Notes under the pieces: model-generated | What the model was told of the DNA's origin: nothing | What the model saw: the letters and a program-made list of their open reading frames with translations, nothing else | The model's database searches: none | Part shown: positions 29,378 through 40,652 of the stretch, piece by piece | Numbering within the stretch: the stretch's first letter is position 1 | How the letters are laid out: each line of letters starts with the position of its first letter | Assembly: GCA_019055375.1 (NCBI GenBank) | Contig: JAHQIW010000907.1 | Location: 62,001 to 126,000 of the forward strand | Source of the DNA: Parelaphostrongylus tenuis | Taxonomy: Eukaryota > Nematoda > Chromadorea > Rhabditida > Metastrongylidae | Length of the DNA: 64,000 bases | Direction: 5' to 3' | Position numbers and translations under genes: made by a program

Positions 29378-29975
29378 TCTTTCCTGACAGCATATTTTAA
29401 GCCTTTCATGAGATCTGTTATGGAGCACTTTATACAGTGCAATACACGTGTTTCGGCTTTGCAGCTTCCTCAATTGCACATAACCTCCCGTCTGAGTCAA
29501 TCCCTTTCGGTTAGAACCGCCTTACATAGAGTAATCGTCGACGGACATGTTACCCCGCGTGTAGAATGAAAATTCACCTCATCTCGGATGTATTGACTTT
29601 AAGCGAGGTCTTAAAAAACAGTCGAATATAGTGGTATCATATTAAAATTACCAGCCTTGAGCCATCGACTGTTACTCACTGCAGTGTCCGGCTGGTCATG
29701 TCACTGAACATGCATTGATATATCATCCGTGGACGAAGTAAATCTTCATTTTACACACGGTGTCATTGCTCGTCGCCGATGTCTCGACGACGTAAGGGTT
29801 TCTCCCAACGAAAGGGGTCGGCTCAGACGAGGGCCACTGTGCAACTGACGAGGCTGCAAGGCCGAAACACGTGATTGCACTGTATATGTGCCCATTACAG
29901 ACCTTATGAAAGGCTCAAAATATGCTGTCAGGGTGTGGTAATTTTAGCGAGGTCTTAAAAAAGCAGTTAAATATA
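29378..29975. repeat. Hammerhead-element inverted dimer (A2)
   Basis: Left arm opens GACAGCATATTTTAAGCC and right arm closes with its inverse ending ATATGCTGTC. Minus ribozyme relic at 29437-29478 (core TTGAGGA), plus near-intact ribozyme at 29839-29880. The central hairpin CAGTCGA ... ACCAGCC ... ATCGACTG is at about 29622-29681. Confidence 0.65.
29839..29880 (+). ncRNA. Hammerhead ribozyme, one base missing at the cleavage triplet (A2)
   Basis: Stem I GTGCAA/TTGCAC, core CTGACGA, stem II GGCT-GCAA-GGCC-like and GAA are present; stem III reads ACACGTG with its last U missing, which removes U16.1. Probably inactive, or another single-base sequencing error. Confidence 0.55.
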
Positions 29976-30261
29976 AAAGTAGATCTTTCGCTGATTTAAT
30001 GAAGAACTCTGATTTCCTCCGTCGCCCGTTGTTCGATATCATGAACAAGCCATCTCAACTGAAATGCGTTTTTGACAAAATTCATCGTCCTTCTGTTTCA
30101 GCCAAAGTGCATTTGGCGGACATGAACAGGATCACACTGCGGTTGCGCCGCCCTTTGTTCCTATTGTTCTTGATTGTAAAGTTGCCACGTGTAGATTACA
30201 GTGCTCTGATGTGATATAGCCTGAATCCGATAAATGTTGCATCGCAGAAAGAGTGTAACAG

Positions 30262-31025
30262 ACTAGGCGCCGCGGTAGTGCAATGGTTAGCACGCTCCCT
30301 TTGGAAAAGAGTGAGATCCCGGTTTAACTCCTTCCCAAAGTCCAAAGTTCTACAAATCACTGAACGTTATGCAATATAAAGTTATAACATTATATTACTA
30401 CTAAAAACGATTAAATGAAGAATTCTGGTCGATTACATATAGTCTCAATGTTAGCTAAGATACCCACACGCAAATGTCGAAATCCTTCGAAGCCTGGATC
30501 ATCTTGCTGAAGGGAGCATGCTCCTTCACTAGTTCCGATGAGGCATTAAACCAATTGCAGGTAGAAGCTTTATCTAGGAAATCTATGTATGCAATCCCAT
30601 TTTGTTAAGTGATGAGCAAAATCATCGAATGTCGAATGGGATCCGACCCGTATTTCACCCTTTCCAGGACATATACTAGCCATTGCACTACCAGCGTTCG
30701 TTCTTCCAGCAATCTGTCAGTAGCCGACCGTCAACGGTTTGGCCTGGAAAGCCGACATCGCACTGAAATCAGTCGCGCCGACAGATAACAGAAATATGTA
30801 TGATCGATTAGAATACTTTTATTAACCACTTTTAGCGGTGATATGATATTACGAATATGTATCCAATAATGTTGAGTGATGTGCAAACACAGAGAGAGTG
30901 ACAGCAGAACGAGCGCCGATAGCGCAACGCTTAAGCACGCGCCCCGTAGAGAGTGTAAATATGGGTTCGATTCCCGTCCGACGTCCAAAATTTGCGCATT
31001 ACTCAACTATTACTCAACTCATTAC
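30262..31025. repeat. Cluster of tRNA-like foldback units
   Basis: Plus unit 30270-30345, minus unit 30625-30700, plus unit 30910-30990 (GGGTTCGATTCCCGTCCGAC), with the spacer landmark CCACTTTTAGCGGTGATATG at 30825. Confidence 0.5.
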
Positions 31026-31034
31026 GTGGGGCTT

Positions 31035-31470
31035 TGAATCGAAACACTCCCGACATGCCTATTCAGCTTGATGAAACGTCCTGAATCGACGCTAACGTAG
31101 GGATTGTGTTCCATTGAGCTGAAAAGTCATAATCGGACAGCTCTGCGTCTGGACTGTAGAATAGGTGCAACAAGACCTCGACTCCCTCCAATTCATCAAA
31201 ATTTTCCTCAATCTTCTTTGCGGTGTGAGGTTTGGCATTGCCTAACGGAAACAGCGCACGCTTTCCACGAATCATTGTCAAGTACTATACTCCCAGTACG
31301 CATCGTGGACTCGATCCAGCTGTTCGCAGTAGAGTTGGGCATTGATAACGCAAAAATTTTGAAGTGACTGAAAAAATACTCGTAAACATATCCACCTCCA
31401 CCCTGACAAGTCCACAAACTACGCCTGGTATAGTAGTCTAACACAATAGAATATAAAGTCTTCATTGACG
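31035..31470 (-). pseudogene. mariner transposase C-terminal fragment, broken
   Basis: VKTLYSIV-like segment and, in another frame, GNAKPHTAKKIEENFDEL and LFYSPDAELSDYDF correspond to the HDNARPHTA and PHPPYSPDL...DY blocks with several replacements, including in the catalytic stretch. Confidence 0.55.
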
Positions 31471-31687
31471 CTACCCCAATATGACAGCTTTGGGTAGGAC
31501 GAGTATGGAGAGTCTACTAAGTCTAAACGCCATTATTGGACAGGTTAAGGTGACGAGTCGTACTTATGAGCGCTCTTACTACTCAAATCCCCGTTATGAG
31601 CACCTGATTATCTAAGCTTAGAATATTAACTACGATGTCATGGAATTGCTCAAGACGAGATGCACCACCTGTTTAGCGCCGTCTATA

Positions 31688-31992
31688 ATAACAAAAGGCT
31701 AAAGCTCTCGGCGTTCGATCAATCCCTGAGGGATGCGCCATGTATTCGTCTTCAATTTTCAACTTCGTTTGAGGTGACTGAACGCATCTGTGAATTTGAC
31801 CTTCACGATGACTCGTGGTGTCCGCTCGCTGTATCGAGTCAGTGCTGCTTATCCTCCCAAAAAAGTCTGAGACGTACCAATTTACCGACCCCGGAGGGAT
31901 GGATGGCTTGGTGAGCAATGAGCGCAAAATCGCACCGTCGGCCTTATGAGCGATTCAGAGCACCTCCAACCACTGCGCCAGATGCGCTCTGC
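31688..31992 (-). mobile_element. tRNA-derived SINE (S1)
   Basis: From the tRNA-like head (CTGGCGCAGTGG complement near 31975-31986) to CTCTCGGCGTTCGATCAATC at 31703; body diverged about as much as its siblings. Confidence 0.7.
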
Positions 31993-32317
31993 CGTTTTTA
32001 ATAGTAGAAAAGGATTGCTCTTCGAAACAAGAGGCAATAGAACAGTCAAAGGCATTGACATCCTCTTCATCACGGAAAAGAAAACGAAGATAAATATCTA
32101 ATCCAAAACCAGCATTGAAGGATTTTTCTGTGTATGCACCAACTCAAACAGGGACGAAAATGAGGTTGAAGCTTTCTGTATGGAAGTGTGGAAGTTTCAC
32201 AAAAGAGGACAGTAATGCCGATACCAATGTAAGCCAAAGTTATGTATAACGTCGTTTTGAGGCTCATTGATTGGAATGAAACGAAAAGAGTGGGCGAGTG
32301 TTTGACTTTAATATGAA

Positions 32318-32585
32318 AGCTCTCAGCGATAATCAATCCCATAGGAATACGCCATGCATTCGCCTTTACTGAATATTTTTAAAGGTCATTGAATGCACAT
32401 CTGACCTGTACAATGACACTCATGCTCTGAGGCCTAATATTTATCAGTAGTGCTTACTCATCCAAGACAAAACTGGTATCGAATTTCTAACTCTGCATGG
32501 ATTAGAGGCTTGGAGAGCCTTAGACGCGGGATCGTACCAACAACTACGTGGTGCAGGCCACCATTGACCACTGGGTCAGGCAAGC
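32318..32585 (-). mobile_element. tRNA-derived SINE (S1), degraded
   Basis: Recognisable from GCTCTCAGCGATAATCAATC and CCACTGGGTCAGG at the tRNA-like head; about 20 percent diverged by eye. Confidence 0.55.
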
Positions 32586-32589
32586 CAAA

Positions 32590-34230
32590 GTTTGCTGGGG
32601 TTATGTAACCAATTCGCTCATAATAGCTAACTATATCGATAGAAAATTGAAAAGACCTATCAGATTCTTCGCGCTAGTGCTACGAAGACTGTTTTCATTG
32701 AAGGACGTTACTCTCCATAATCACGCGATTCATCAATCACATAGAATCACACGAGCCATAGGCATCAACTTTGTGCGAACCCGCAAAAGTGCAGAGAATC
32801 AGTCTTAAGAAGAGAGGAGCAGTGGCAAGGTCTTGATCTGTAGGATGGAGGAAGGCATGAATCCTGTAATTTATTCGGCAATGATCATCACACAATCACT
32901 ACGCAGAATAATTACGGGCAACTCATCTGTATCCACTAATCCTATCTCTTCAGCAGCCACGTCCTCCTCCTTCCATGAAACCAAGGGGGACTGATATTTG
33001 CCAGCGATACCCATTCAAACTCTGACGTACTGTGTACTCGGTAAAGAATCGTACAAAACTCTGTCCACACAGCACCGGCAGCTGATCTCATTTGAAAACC
33101 ATTCCACCAATCTACATTAATACGCTGACTCTACTCATCGCACAATTTGCCGAATGACTCAAACATCTCATGCATCATATTATGCTGATCCCACCACTTC
33201 TTGCAATCCATTCCTTTTCTAACATCCTTATTCACAAATGTCTTTAAACAGCTCTTTGTAGAAGTTCACCTCCTGCTTGAGGATTTTACTTTTGTTAAGA
33301 ATTTCGTTGAATGCCGGTAAAGTTTATTATTTGCGAGTCCTGTGATAGTAGCCGTGCCAGGACGCTTGTATGTGAATTAGAGGGGTTGAATAAATCCCAG
33401 ACATCTCTAATAATAATTTTCCGATTCAGGAAGGGTGAGAGGATTAGTGGGCTCGGCGCAAGGTTGAATTAAGGCCCGGGCAGATTAGGGGTTACCCTCC
33501 ATCTTATCCATTCCTTGCACGTTGCTGTAAGAATTTATGATTCCAAATCAACGGAAGATGAGCAGACCGTGTTGCCTCGCAGAAAAGAGACTGCGATGAC
33601 CTTTACAGCTGTCACTTTATCTACTTGCTACATTTCGTTTACAGACCTTTCACTGGAGAAATAGTCAACAAAATTGAACATATAAACGAATAACAGCAAT
33701 GTGAGTAAGCACAAAATCGAGAAGGACACAGTACGATAAACCACATCCACTCAATCTGGTGACTCATTGAAGGATCACGAGAGTGCAACAATTGCTCCAT
33801 CTCAATTTCGTCAGTTTGGATAAGCTTTTGACTCATTTGAATCAGTAGTAGTCAAAGAGGTTCTGAATAGCCTTAGCATCCCTACTCAGAAAAATTTTAC
33901 TTCTAGAAAACATTCATCAACGCTATCAACAATAATGTAAAGATGCACGTTCGACTGGTAGATACTATCGCGCCTAAATTATTTACAGTCACTCTTGAGA
34001 ATAATTTTGCTATGACCGTTTAGAAAAAAATGTGAGTGAAAATCGATAAATGCCCATCGCTTTGCTGTCGACATCATTATAATACTACGCTTGGATAGAA
34101 CGTTCTGAGACACTCTAGTAACCATAAGATAGCTCCCATGCACACCACGGGAATATTACAGCCCCTTATGTGGGATTTTCCCCGTGAAGGCGTGGATATT
34201 AATTGTCTTTATTTCCAGTCTGAAAGCCTC
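32590..34230. other. Intergenic, nothing recognised
   Basis: About 1.6 kb without a supported gene. Short Pro/Ser-rich reading frames at 32850-33200 have no splice context and no family match that I know. Confidence 0.45.
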
Positions 34231-34234
34231 CGAC

Positions 34235-34665
34235 ATGTCCAACGTTACAATCGAAGTTCGTGCTTTATTGCGTCATTATTGGAGTAAGGATCCTTTACAG
34301 CGAGCTGAAGTCGATGAAATCAACGAAGTTGAAGGGGAAGGCACTACAAGCAAAGGGACGCTTATTTCAGCGCTTTAGTGCCAGAGATTTCGAACTCGAA
34401 GACAAGCCTCGTCCAGGACATCCAACATAGTTGAACATCAAAGATTTGATTGCGGCTCTGGAAGATGAACCGCCGTTAAGTGCTCGCGAATTGCCTACCA
34501 AACTTGATGTTTCACATACAACTCTGCTGACTCATCTCCACCAGCTTAACTTTGTTTATAAATGCACGACAAGATCTGCATGAACTCACTAGAGCACAAT
34601 CCGTCAAAAGATTCGACACTTGTCAACTGCTCAACAATCCACTGAATGACCGATTTTGGAAACGG
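34235..34665 (+). pseudogene. mariner transposase N-terminal half, broken
   Basis: EVRALLRHYWSKD ... INEVEGEGT, then after a shift RDFELEDKPRPGHPT, a stop, and LSARELPTKLDVSHTTL: both helix-turn-helix motifs of a mariner transposase. No TIRs or catalytic part seen. Confidence 0.65.
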
Positions 34666-35129
34666 ATACGGCTCCGAAACTTGGGGGAGCGACTGAAAGA
34701 AAGTCGTAGGAAACGATGGCGTTTCTTTTAAAGATAGTTATTAATGCTTTTGTTTCAAATTCATGCATAGATTTACAATTTTTTACCAGTGCCCCAACTC
34801 TTTTTTTCCAACCCACTATTAGCAAAAATTCACCTGGTTGAGCTAATAATGTTGATAGACTACAACAATGCTTGTGGAAAAATTTGTTATTGTGCGTATG
34901 TCAAGAAATACGCACGAAAAATGATGTTTCCGATGCCTCGTTTACGCTCCAAGTAGCAAATATCTTCCATTGCTACCGTAATGTGCATTTGGGTAATGAT
35001 TTAACGTGATGAACTTAGCTATGACTTAACTAAGAACACTCGAGTTCGTGAGCATCGTTTTGAATCCACGATATTTTTGCGTGAGCATAATCACCGGAAA
35101 CCTAGTCGCTACGTAGAAAGGATCCTTGA

Positions 35130-35400
35130 TCATCCTATAATATTGAAAGTGTATTGGAGAGTACTGGATGGAAGTTGAAAAACAGTCGATGAGATGGATC
35201 AATCTGTATTTACCAGCAGCTATCCATCGACTGAAAAAGTGGTGAATAATACAATATCATTGTACGTTATGCTATAACCACATACGTCTCCCCACCCCTA
35301 CTATCAAAGTCGTGTTCAGTGTGCGTCGGTTCAGTGTGCTGCATGGGCGATACCTCCGAAACGCGTATGGCTCTGACGTAATAACCTCTGTGAGGCTTGA
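35130..35400 (+). repeat. Degenerate hammerhead element (A3)
   Basis: AACAGTCGATG ... TTTACCAGCAGC ... ATCGACTG at about 35181-35233, CCACATACGTCTCC at 35279, and a degraded ribozyme with CTCCGAAACGCGTA at about 35353. Core box not preserved. Confidence 0.45.
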
Positions 35401-35439
35401 ACATTCTCACAGATTATACGATGAAAGTCATAACGACAA

Positions 35440-35760
35440 TCGGTTTATACCTAATAGTGTAGAGTGCTGTGCAAACACGTTTACGTCAGGCGGGATTTGA
35501 ACCCAAATCTCACTCTATTGATACCATAAGTGGTTTCAATGTCGATGACGACTATCCCGCCAGACCGTAGACAGTTAGCTGTTGACAGATAAGGCGTTGT
35601 AGCGTAGAAATAGTGCTGTGCAAAACGAGCGTCGAAAGTGCAACGGTTAGCATACGCTCCCGGAAAGAGTGAGATCTGGGTTCAAATCCCGTTTGACGCT
35701 AATTTTTCTGCACAGCACTCTACATTATTGGGTATATTGTAACATCATAACACCGCAAGT
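35440..35760. repeat. tRNA-like foldback element
   Basis: Minus unit from AGGCGGGATTTGAACCC (35489) and plus unit 35630-35700 ending GGTTCAAATCCCGTTTGACG; outer ends GTGTAGAGTGCTGTGC / GCACAGCACTCTACA are inverse copies. Confidence 0.6.
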
Positions 35761-36664
35761 GGCGATTAGATAAAATCAATTCTGATTGCAGTCGGTAATT
35801 GGTCATTAGGTTCAGCGGGATTCAAGCACAGCGCATGATTATTGTCGAAGAGATAAACAAACTTTTTCCAAAGATTTTTGCGAAAATTTCCGAAAAAGTT
35901 TATGAAACTGAACATTGAATACGACAAGGATGATGAATAAATTGGTGGCGCAGCGTGCGTCACTCGACGATCATCAGGAGGAAAGGTGATCGTGATAATG
36001 CTGCAGCGATGACTGGCTAGTCAACTAAGGCAATTTTCTCTTCAAGAAAAAAAACAGTACCAAAATTGTGCACCGTTCTTTACTATAACAATTTCAATTT
36101 TGCGTAGTGAAACTTTTGGAAAAACCTAATACTTCACTTTGTTTACATTTTTCGTTCCGTTTCGCAAGTTTCCCCATGTTTCCCCTTCTTTCTAAATTGA
36201 ACTTGAATATTGCATCAACTCTTAGAGTCCACTCATGATACATAGAAATGAGAAGCTGAATGGAAACGCTGTTGAGGTGAATGAAATACGCTAGTGTTGC
36301 TTAGAATGAGGGTAAGTGGGTCACTGTGGCATGATGTCACTTTGCCACCAACATTGTTTTCGCTCCACGAAAAGGTTTGTGAAAATCAAATTCAATTCAA
36401 GATTTATCGCAATTTTGTTATCGAATAAATGCTGAAACTCTGTTGCAAAGCTGTCCACAATCTCTGGCCGAACCAAATGTGCTCGCCAAAGATGAAGCGT
36501 AAATTTATTTTCGCTACTGCACCGTAATAAAAAGGTGTATTCAAAATATCACATCTTTCGATTCGAGTGTATTCTTGAGACCACAGCTCAAATTTCAATA
36601 TGCCTGATAATCATTGTTTGAGTCACGCATGTCAGTGGTCTGTCAAGGAGGGCTGACTTGTAGA

Positions 36665-36707
36665 GCCTGATACACGTGTTTCGATCTTGCGATCTCGTCA
36701 GTCGTGC
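36665..36707 (-). ncRNA. Hammerhead ribozyme, core intact, stem I with two mismatches (A1)
   Basis: Inverted partner of the intact copy at 36993. Core CTGACGA, stem II GATC-GCAA-GATC, GAA, stem III ACAC/GTGT and cleavage A are intact; stem I GCACGA against TCAGGC has two internal mismatches. Confidence 0.6.
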
Positions 36708-36992
36708 TGTTACCCTCGTCTTTTGCCTAATCTCTGTGGGTGCTCTAGTCACATGCGTGGCTCAAATAATGATTATCAGGCATATTGAAATTTGAGGTGT
36801 GGTCCTAAGAAAACACTCGAATTGAAAGATAAGATATTTTGAATATACCAGCCAAGAGCAATCGAGTGTACAACACTCTATGTTCGGTGAGATTTTCACT
36901 GGACATAGAGTGTAAAATGTTCGTCGTCGCTAACTCTTGGTGTGGGAACTGGAGCACTCACAGAGATTAGCAAAAGACGAGAAAGGGTAACT

Positions 36993-37035
36993 GCCCGACT
37001 GACGAGATCGCAAGATCGAAACACGTGTATCGGGC
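36993..37035 (+). ncRNA. Hammerhead ribozyme, type I, intact (subfamily A1)
   Basis: Every part of the fold is present. Stem I GCCCGA (36993-36998) pairs with TCGGGC (37030-37035). The core box CTGACGA is 36999-37005. Stem II is GATC-GCAA-GATC (37006-37017), four perfect pairs with a GNRA loop. GAA is 37018-37020. Stem III is ACAC/GTGT (37021-37028), only four self-complementary pairs. Predicted cleavage follows A37029. The very short stem III is the form known from animal retrozymes and other metazoan repeats, which often work better as dimers. Confidence 0.85.
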
Positions 37036-37204
37036 TCTATGGTATAAGAGAGTGGGGTAGGAGGTATTGTGTGAAATCTAACCACAATAAATAAACCGCT
37101 CGCTTCTTGCTCAAGCGGTGATGGGCTGTCGATGTCTCCCGTCAACATCCTCCATTCAGTGTAGAATCAAAGTTGTGCTAAATATTTTTTTACCCGACCC
37201 GTTT

Positions 37205-37280
37205 TTCGATCCAATGAATCATTGACCTTGTGTGCAACGCAGGGCACCTCTAACCACTACGCCTCATGCGCTCATAATTG
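37205..37280 (-). repeat. SINE S1 head fragment
   Basis: GCGCATGAGGCGTAGTGGTTAG type head on the minus strand and the adjacent B-box region, then ends abruptly. Confidence 0.5.
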
Positions 37281-37659
37281 AGCGAATACCAATCCTTTTT
37301 GCGTTTGCTTCGTTTTCTTGCATCCACATCCATGAGCATCTTGAAACTGTCGTTTTCGCGTGTGGCTCTGACTACTGCTTGAGGATCGTCTTCTTTATGT
37401 ACATTGTTAACTGCTTGCCGAGGTGATTCTCCGTGAAGCCTTGGGACAGCTAGCTCACAGAGTTCTCACCTGAAATTTAGGGAATGAGATGTTTCAGAGC
37501 AGAATTGTTGCCAACTCTTAGCACCGTACTCATGAAGAGCGGAATCACTACCATGTGCGATACGACGTGTCCATCTATCAGCAACCTACCCTGAACATTT
37601 TGGCCTGATAAGCACACATCGGCAGTGTAGCCAAAGAGTGATAGCAGAATAGGAACCTC

Positions 37660-37750
37660 AATAATGCAATTGGTTAGGACGCGCCACCGCAAAGTGTGAA
37701 ATGCGGGTTCGATTCTCGTCTGACGTTCAAAGTTTTGCATACCTCTCAAG
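37660..37750 (+). repeat. tRNA-like repeat unit, single arm
   Basis: GTGTGAAATGCGGGTTCGAT followed by TCTCGTCTGACG and the AAAGTTTTGCA landmark. Confidence 0.45.
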
Positions 37751-38650
37751 GTTATATGCTATATGTGTAACATCATACCAATGCTAGAAACTGTTGAATT
37801 TAAGAAAATCCTTGACAATTATAAGAACACATTTCAATGTCTTTTTTTTGTGGAACACGAAAAGAGGTGTGGTGGTTTCCTGGAACAGTCGTTTTACCGC
37901 TTGTTCCTAAAAAGAATTGGATATACAAAAGAAAATCACACGTCAGAAAGGGGAAACTTTTCATAAGGGAAATTTAAAGGGCAGTCCAATCGCGCACACT
38001 CACCACAGCGCCCATTTCATCCGAAACGTGTTAAAGCATTAATAGAGTCACTATGTCATCTACATCTCTTGGATGTCTCAAAGCAGCAACGCCAGTCCAG
38101 GTATTCTCTTCCCAGACCGAAACATATTTGAAAGTTCTTTGCTTTTCTAAATTCTCGCTAATATCTGCTCGACATGTAATCTTCAGAATCTATCTTCCTG
38201 AGTTGCCTATCACATTGACAACGAGGCGACTCCTCTCGGAGCTTTACTTTTTTCCGATGATTGATCTTCGTTTACAAGTTTTTTCCTGGAAGTCTTCTGA
38301 TCATACGATAGTTTGAAGTTTCGTGATGTAATGTTATGCGTCGCTCGAAGAAATTTCTCTTTAGTAATCTCCACTTGATTGCTTGGATCACGGACTCTGT
38401 TCACTCGACACTTTTTTTTTTTTTTGAAGAGAATTGTTTGAAATAATCGGGTGACCAATTATGGCGAGGACAGTTATTCTTGGACCAATTGGGATTTTAT
38501 CGAAAGTTGATAAACTATGTAATGATTACAGCTAGTCCAAGAGGAACAGTTTCCAAATTAGAACGGTGCAGAAGATTAGGCTTCCATGGAGCCTTACTTT
38601 TTTCCATCTGCTGTAATTTTCTTTCTAGTTTTCACGTAGCATGTGTATAT
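37750..38650. other. Intergenic, nothing recognised
   Basis: Two open frames of 67-87 codons occur here, but codon content and lack of splice signals do not support genes. Confidence 0.4.
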
Positions 38651-38654
38651 TTGA

Positions 38655-38682
38655 ATGTATATATGTGAGTATATATATACTA

Positions 38683-38722
<40 letters not shown>

Positions 38723-38725
38723 TTC
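38655..38725. repeat. AT microsatellite
   Basis: About 70 nt of alternating AT. Confidence 0.9.
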
Positions 38726-39337
38726 TCAAGTTAATCAAGGACTACGAGAACATTAAACAACGCAAATTAGGCACTTTCTCGTTCCTCAACAAGCATTGTC
38801 TGCGCAGTCACAGAGCTGATCATCAGGAGAGCCTTCTTTATTCACTGTCTTAGTATATGTAGAGCGCAGTGTTTCAACCCTCTACTAGAAAGTGAACCGA
38901 CGGTTGGCTCAAACCGGTGTCTCGAGCGCACAAAGCTTTTCGCTACTTCAGTATCAGCAAATTAGGACGGCATGTCTAAGAGGACGAAACAGTCCTCATG
39001 GAAATTGATTAACGCTGAAGCTTTACCACCCTATCGTTGTTCACTATTGGATGGAGTTATATTTTCATTACATACATGCCTTTCATACATCTATTCACAA
39101 TCAACTAGTGTGTGAATAGTTTTCTAAAGACACATATATTTGGTAAAAAACCTGAAACCAAGCAAACAGGGAGTATATGGAGTGTACATGTTTGATTATA
39201 GGATTGATGACGTGAATGAATTTATGTGGTTTGGCAAAAAAAAAAAAAAAAATAATGATCCACGAAAGTACTTTTTGCTTTGTGATTTCAGCACAATTAT
39301 TAATGCTAATATACGAAGAGTAAAGGCATATACAGGC

Positions 39338-39575
39338 AGTGGTTAGAGATGCCTTGCAACGTTCACGTATTCATTGGTTCTATCCACGTCCCAGGCTCAT
39401 CAAGCATTCCACCCCCTTTGGGTCGGTAACAATAATAACGTGACACATTGGTAGACTATCGCAAGTCATCGTGTAGTTAGCCACATTCAGTCACCTCTAC
39501 AATGGTTGATAGAGTTGGATGCATGGTGCATCCTCAGCGATTCATCAACGCCAAGAGTTTATTTGTTATAGGAAG
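39338..39575 (+). mobile_element. tRNA-derived SINE (S1), degraded
   Basis: GGCAGTGGTTAGAGATGCC head through ATTCATCAACGCCAAGAG; the first few bases of the head and the middle are shortened. Confidence 0.55.
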
Positions 39576-39589
39576 ATCAAACGGAATTC

Positions 39590-40070
39590 TTTTTATTTGG
39601 CCGCTTCTAGTGGTGGTATGACGTTATGAATCACCCGCTGATGTAGACTGATTTGCAAAGCTTTCGCGTCAAGCGGGGCTCGAACCCGCATTTCACGCAA
39701 TAGTGGAACGTGTGCTCTATACTTTGTACTACCAACGCCTATTTTGCCACCGCTCTTTTCACGCTACAAAGCATTTATATATCAGCAACCAACCATCAAT
39801 GGTTTGTCATTAGTCGATATCAACATGAAAATCAGTCAAGCTGACAGATATTGGGTATAAGATGATCAGACAGAATTCCTCTAATTTAACCGCTTCTAGC
39901 GGTGGTATGAAAAGAGTGGCGGCAAAATGGGCGTCAGTAGTGCAAGGAATAGAGCAAGAGCCTCCGGATAAGGTGAAGTACGAGTTCGAGTGCCCGCTAA
40001 TGCAAAACTTTCGCGCATCACTCTGACATTATTGGGTTTATTTGTTGTCTCAATTTGTACGAAGTGGTCT
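39590..40070. repeat. tRNA-like foldback element, long spacer
   Basis: Minus unit 39665-39740 (GGGGCTCGAACCCGCATTTC), plus unit 39935-40010, and two copies of the CCGCTTCTAG(C/T)GGTGGTATGA landmark at 39602 and 39892. The S2 SINE follows almost directly. Confidence 0.55.
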
Positions 40071-40098
40071 TCCTATAACGTAACGTTACTAGCCGGAA

Positions 40099-40335
40099 TT
40101 GGGGCGCCGTGGCCGAGTGGTTGCGATACTCGTCGCGACCCGCGCGTGGCCTATCCCAACTTCCAGTACTAAGCGGCAGTTAACAACAAATTCCTAATAG
40201 ATCGCTACAGCCAAGCTATCCTCAAAAATGCAAGGATACGCTCGCGACCATTTCTTTCACCACGTTCATGAAGAAGACGAAAAAAGACTTGGAAGCCAGG
40301 AATACTGGGATCCGCAAAGTGAAAAGAAAAATTGT
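40099..40335 (+). mobile_element. Second tRNA-derived SINE (family S2)
   Basis: Head GGCGCCGTGGCCGAGTGG has the A box TGGCCGAGTGG (40110-40120) of Leu/Ser-type tRNAs; the body ends TGGGATCCGCAAAGTGAAAA. The B box is degenerate. Confidence 0.6.
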
Positions 40336-40563
40336 GAAGACGAATTATAAAGAGTATAAAGGGTAAAGTACTGACAGGATTACCGGTGATTTATTTCAAA
40401 AAAAAAAATCGCAAAATGAAATTTACGCGCAACCGCTCGAGTTCAGATGTTTATGTAACATGACTACCCAAATGAGAATAAGTTCAAAATCAGAATTGAT
40501 TCAATCCAATGTCAAGATCACATCAACTCTGATATGAACCAATACCACTATATTTCAGAAATT

Positions 40564-40569
40564 TTTATT
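40564..40569 (-). terminator. polyA signal of nuo-4
   Basis: AATAAA on the minus strand, 84 nt beyond the nuo-4 TAA, in an AT-rich 3' UTR. Confidence 0.6.
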
Positions 40570-40652
40570 GAAAAATTCTATTGAAAAGCTATTCTAAAAG
40601 CCTACTCAGAGCGAGTTCCTAATTTACAAATTACGATCGAGATATGATCGAA

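Larger units (their letters stand above)
36545..37050. repeat. Hammerhead-element inverted dimer (A1), best preserved
   Basis: Minus copy from about 36545 to 36760 and plus copy from about 36765 to 37040. Repeated landmarks: GAAATTTGAG-GTGGTC and AACACTCGA before the central hairpin, ATACCAGCC at about 36845, ATAGAGTGTAAAA before the 3' part, then the ribozyme. Contains the intact ribozyme 36993-37035 and its core-intact inverted partner. Confidence 0.7.
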
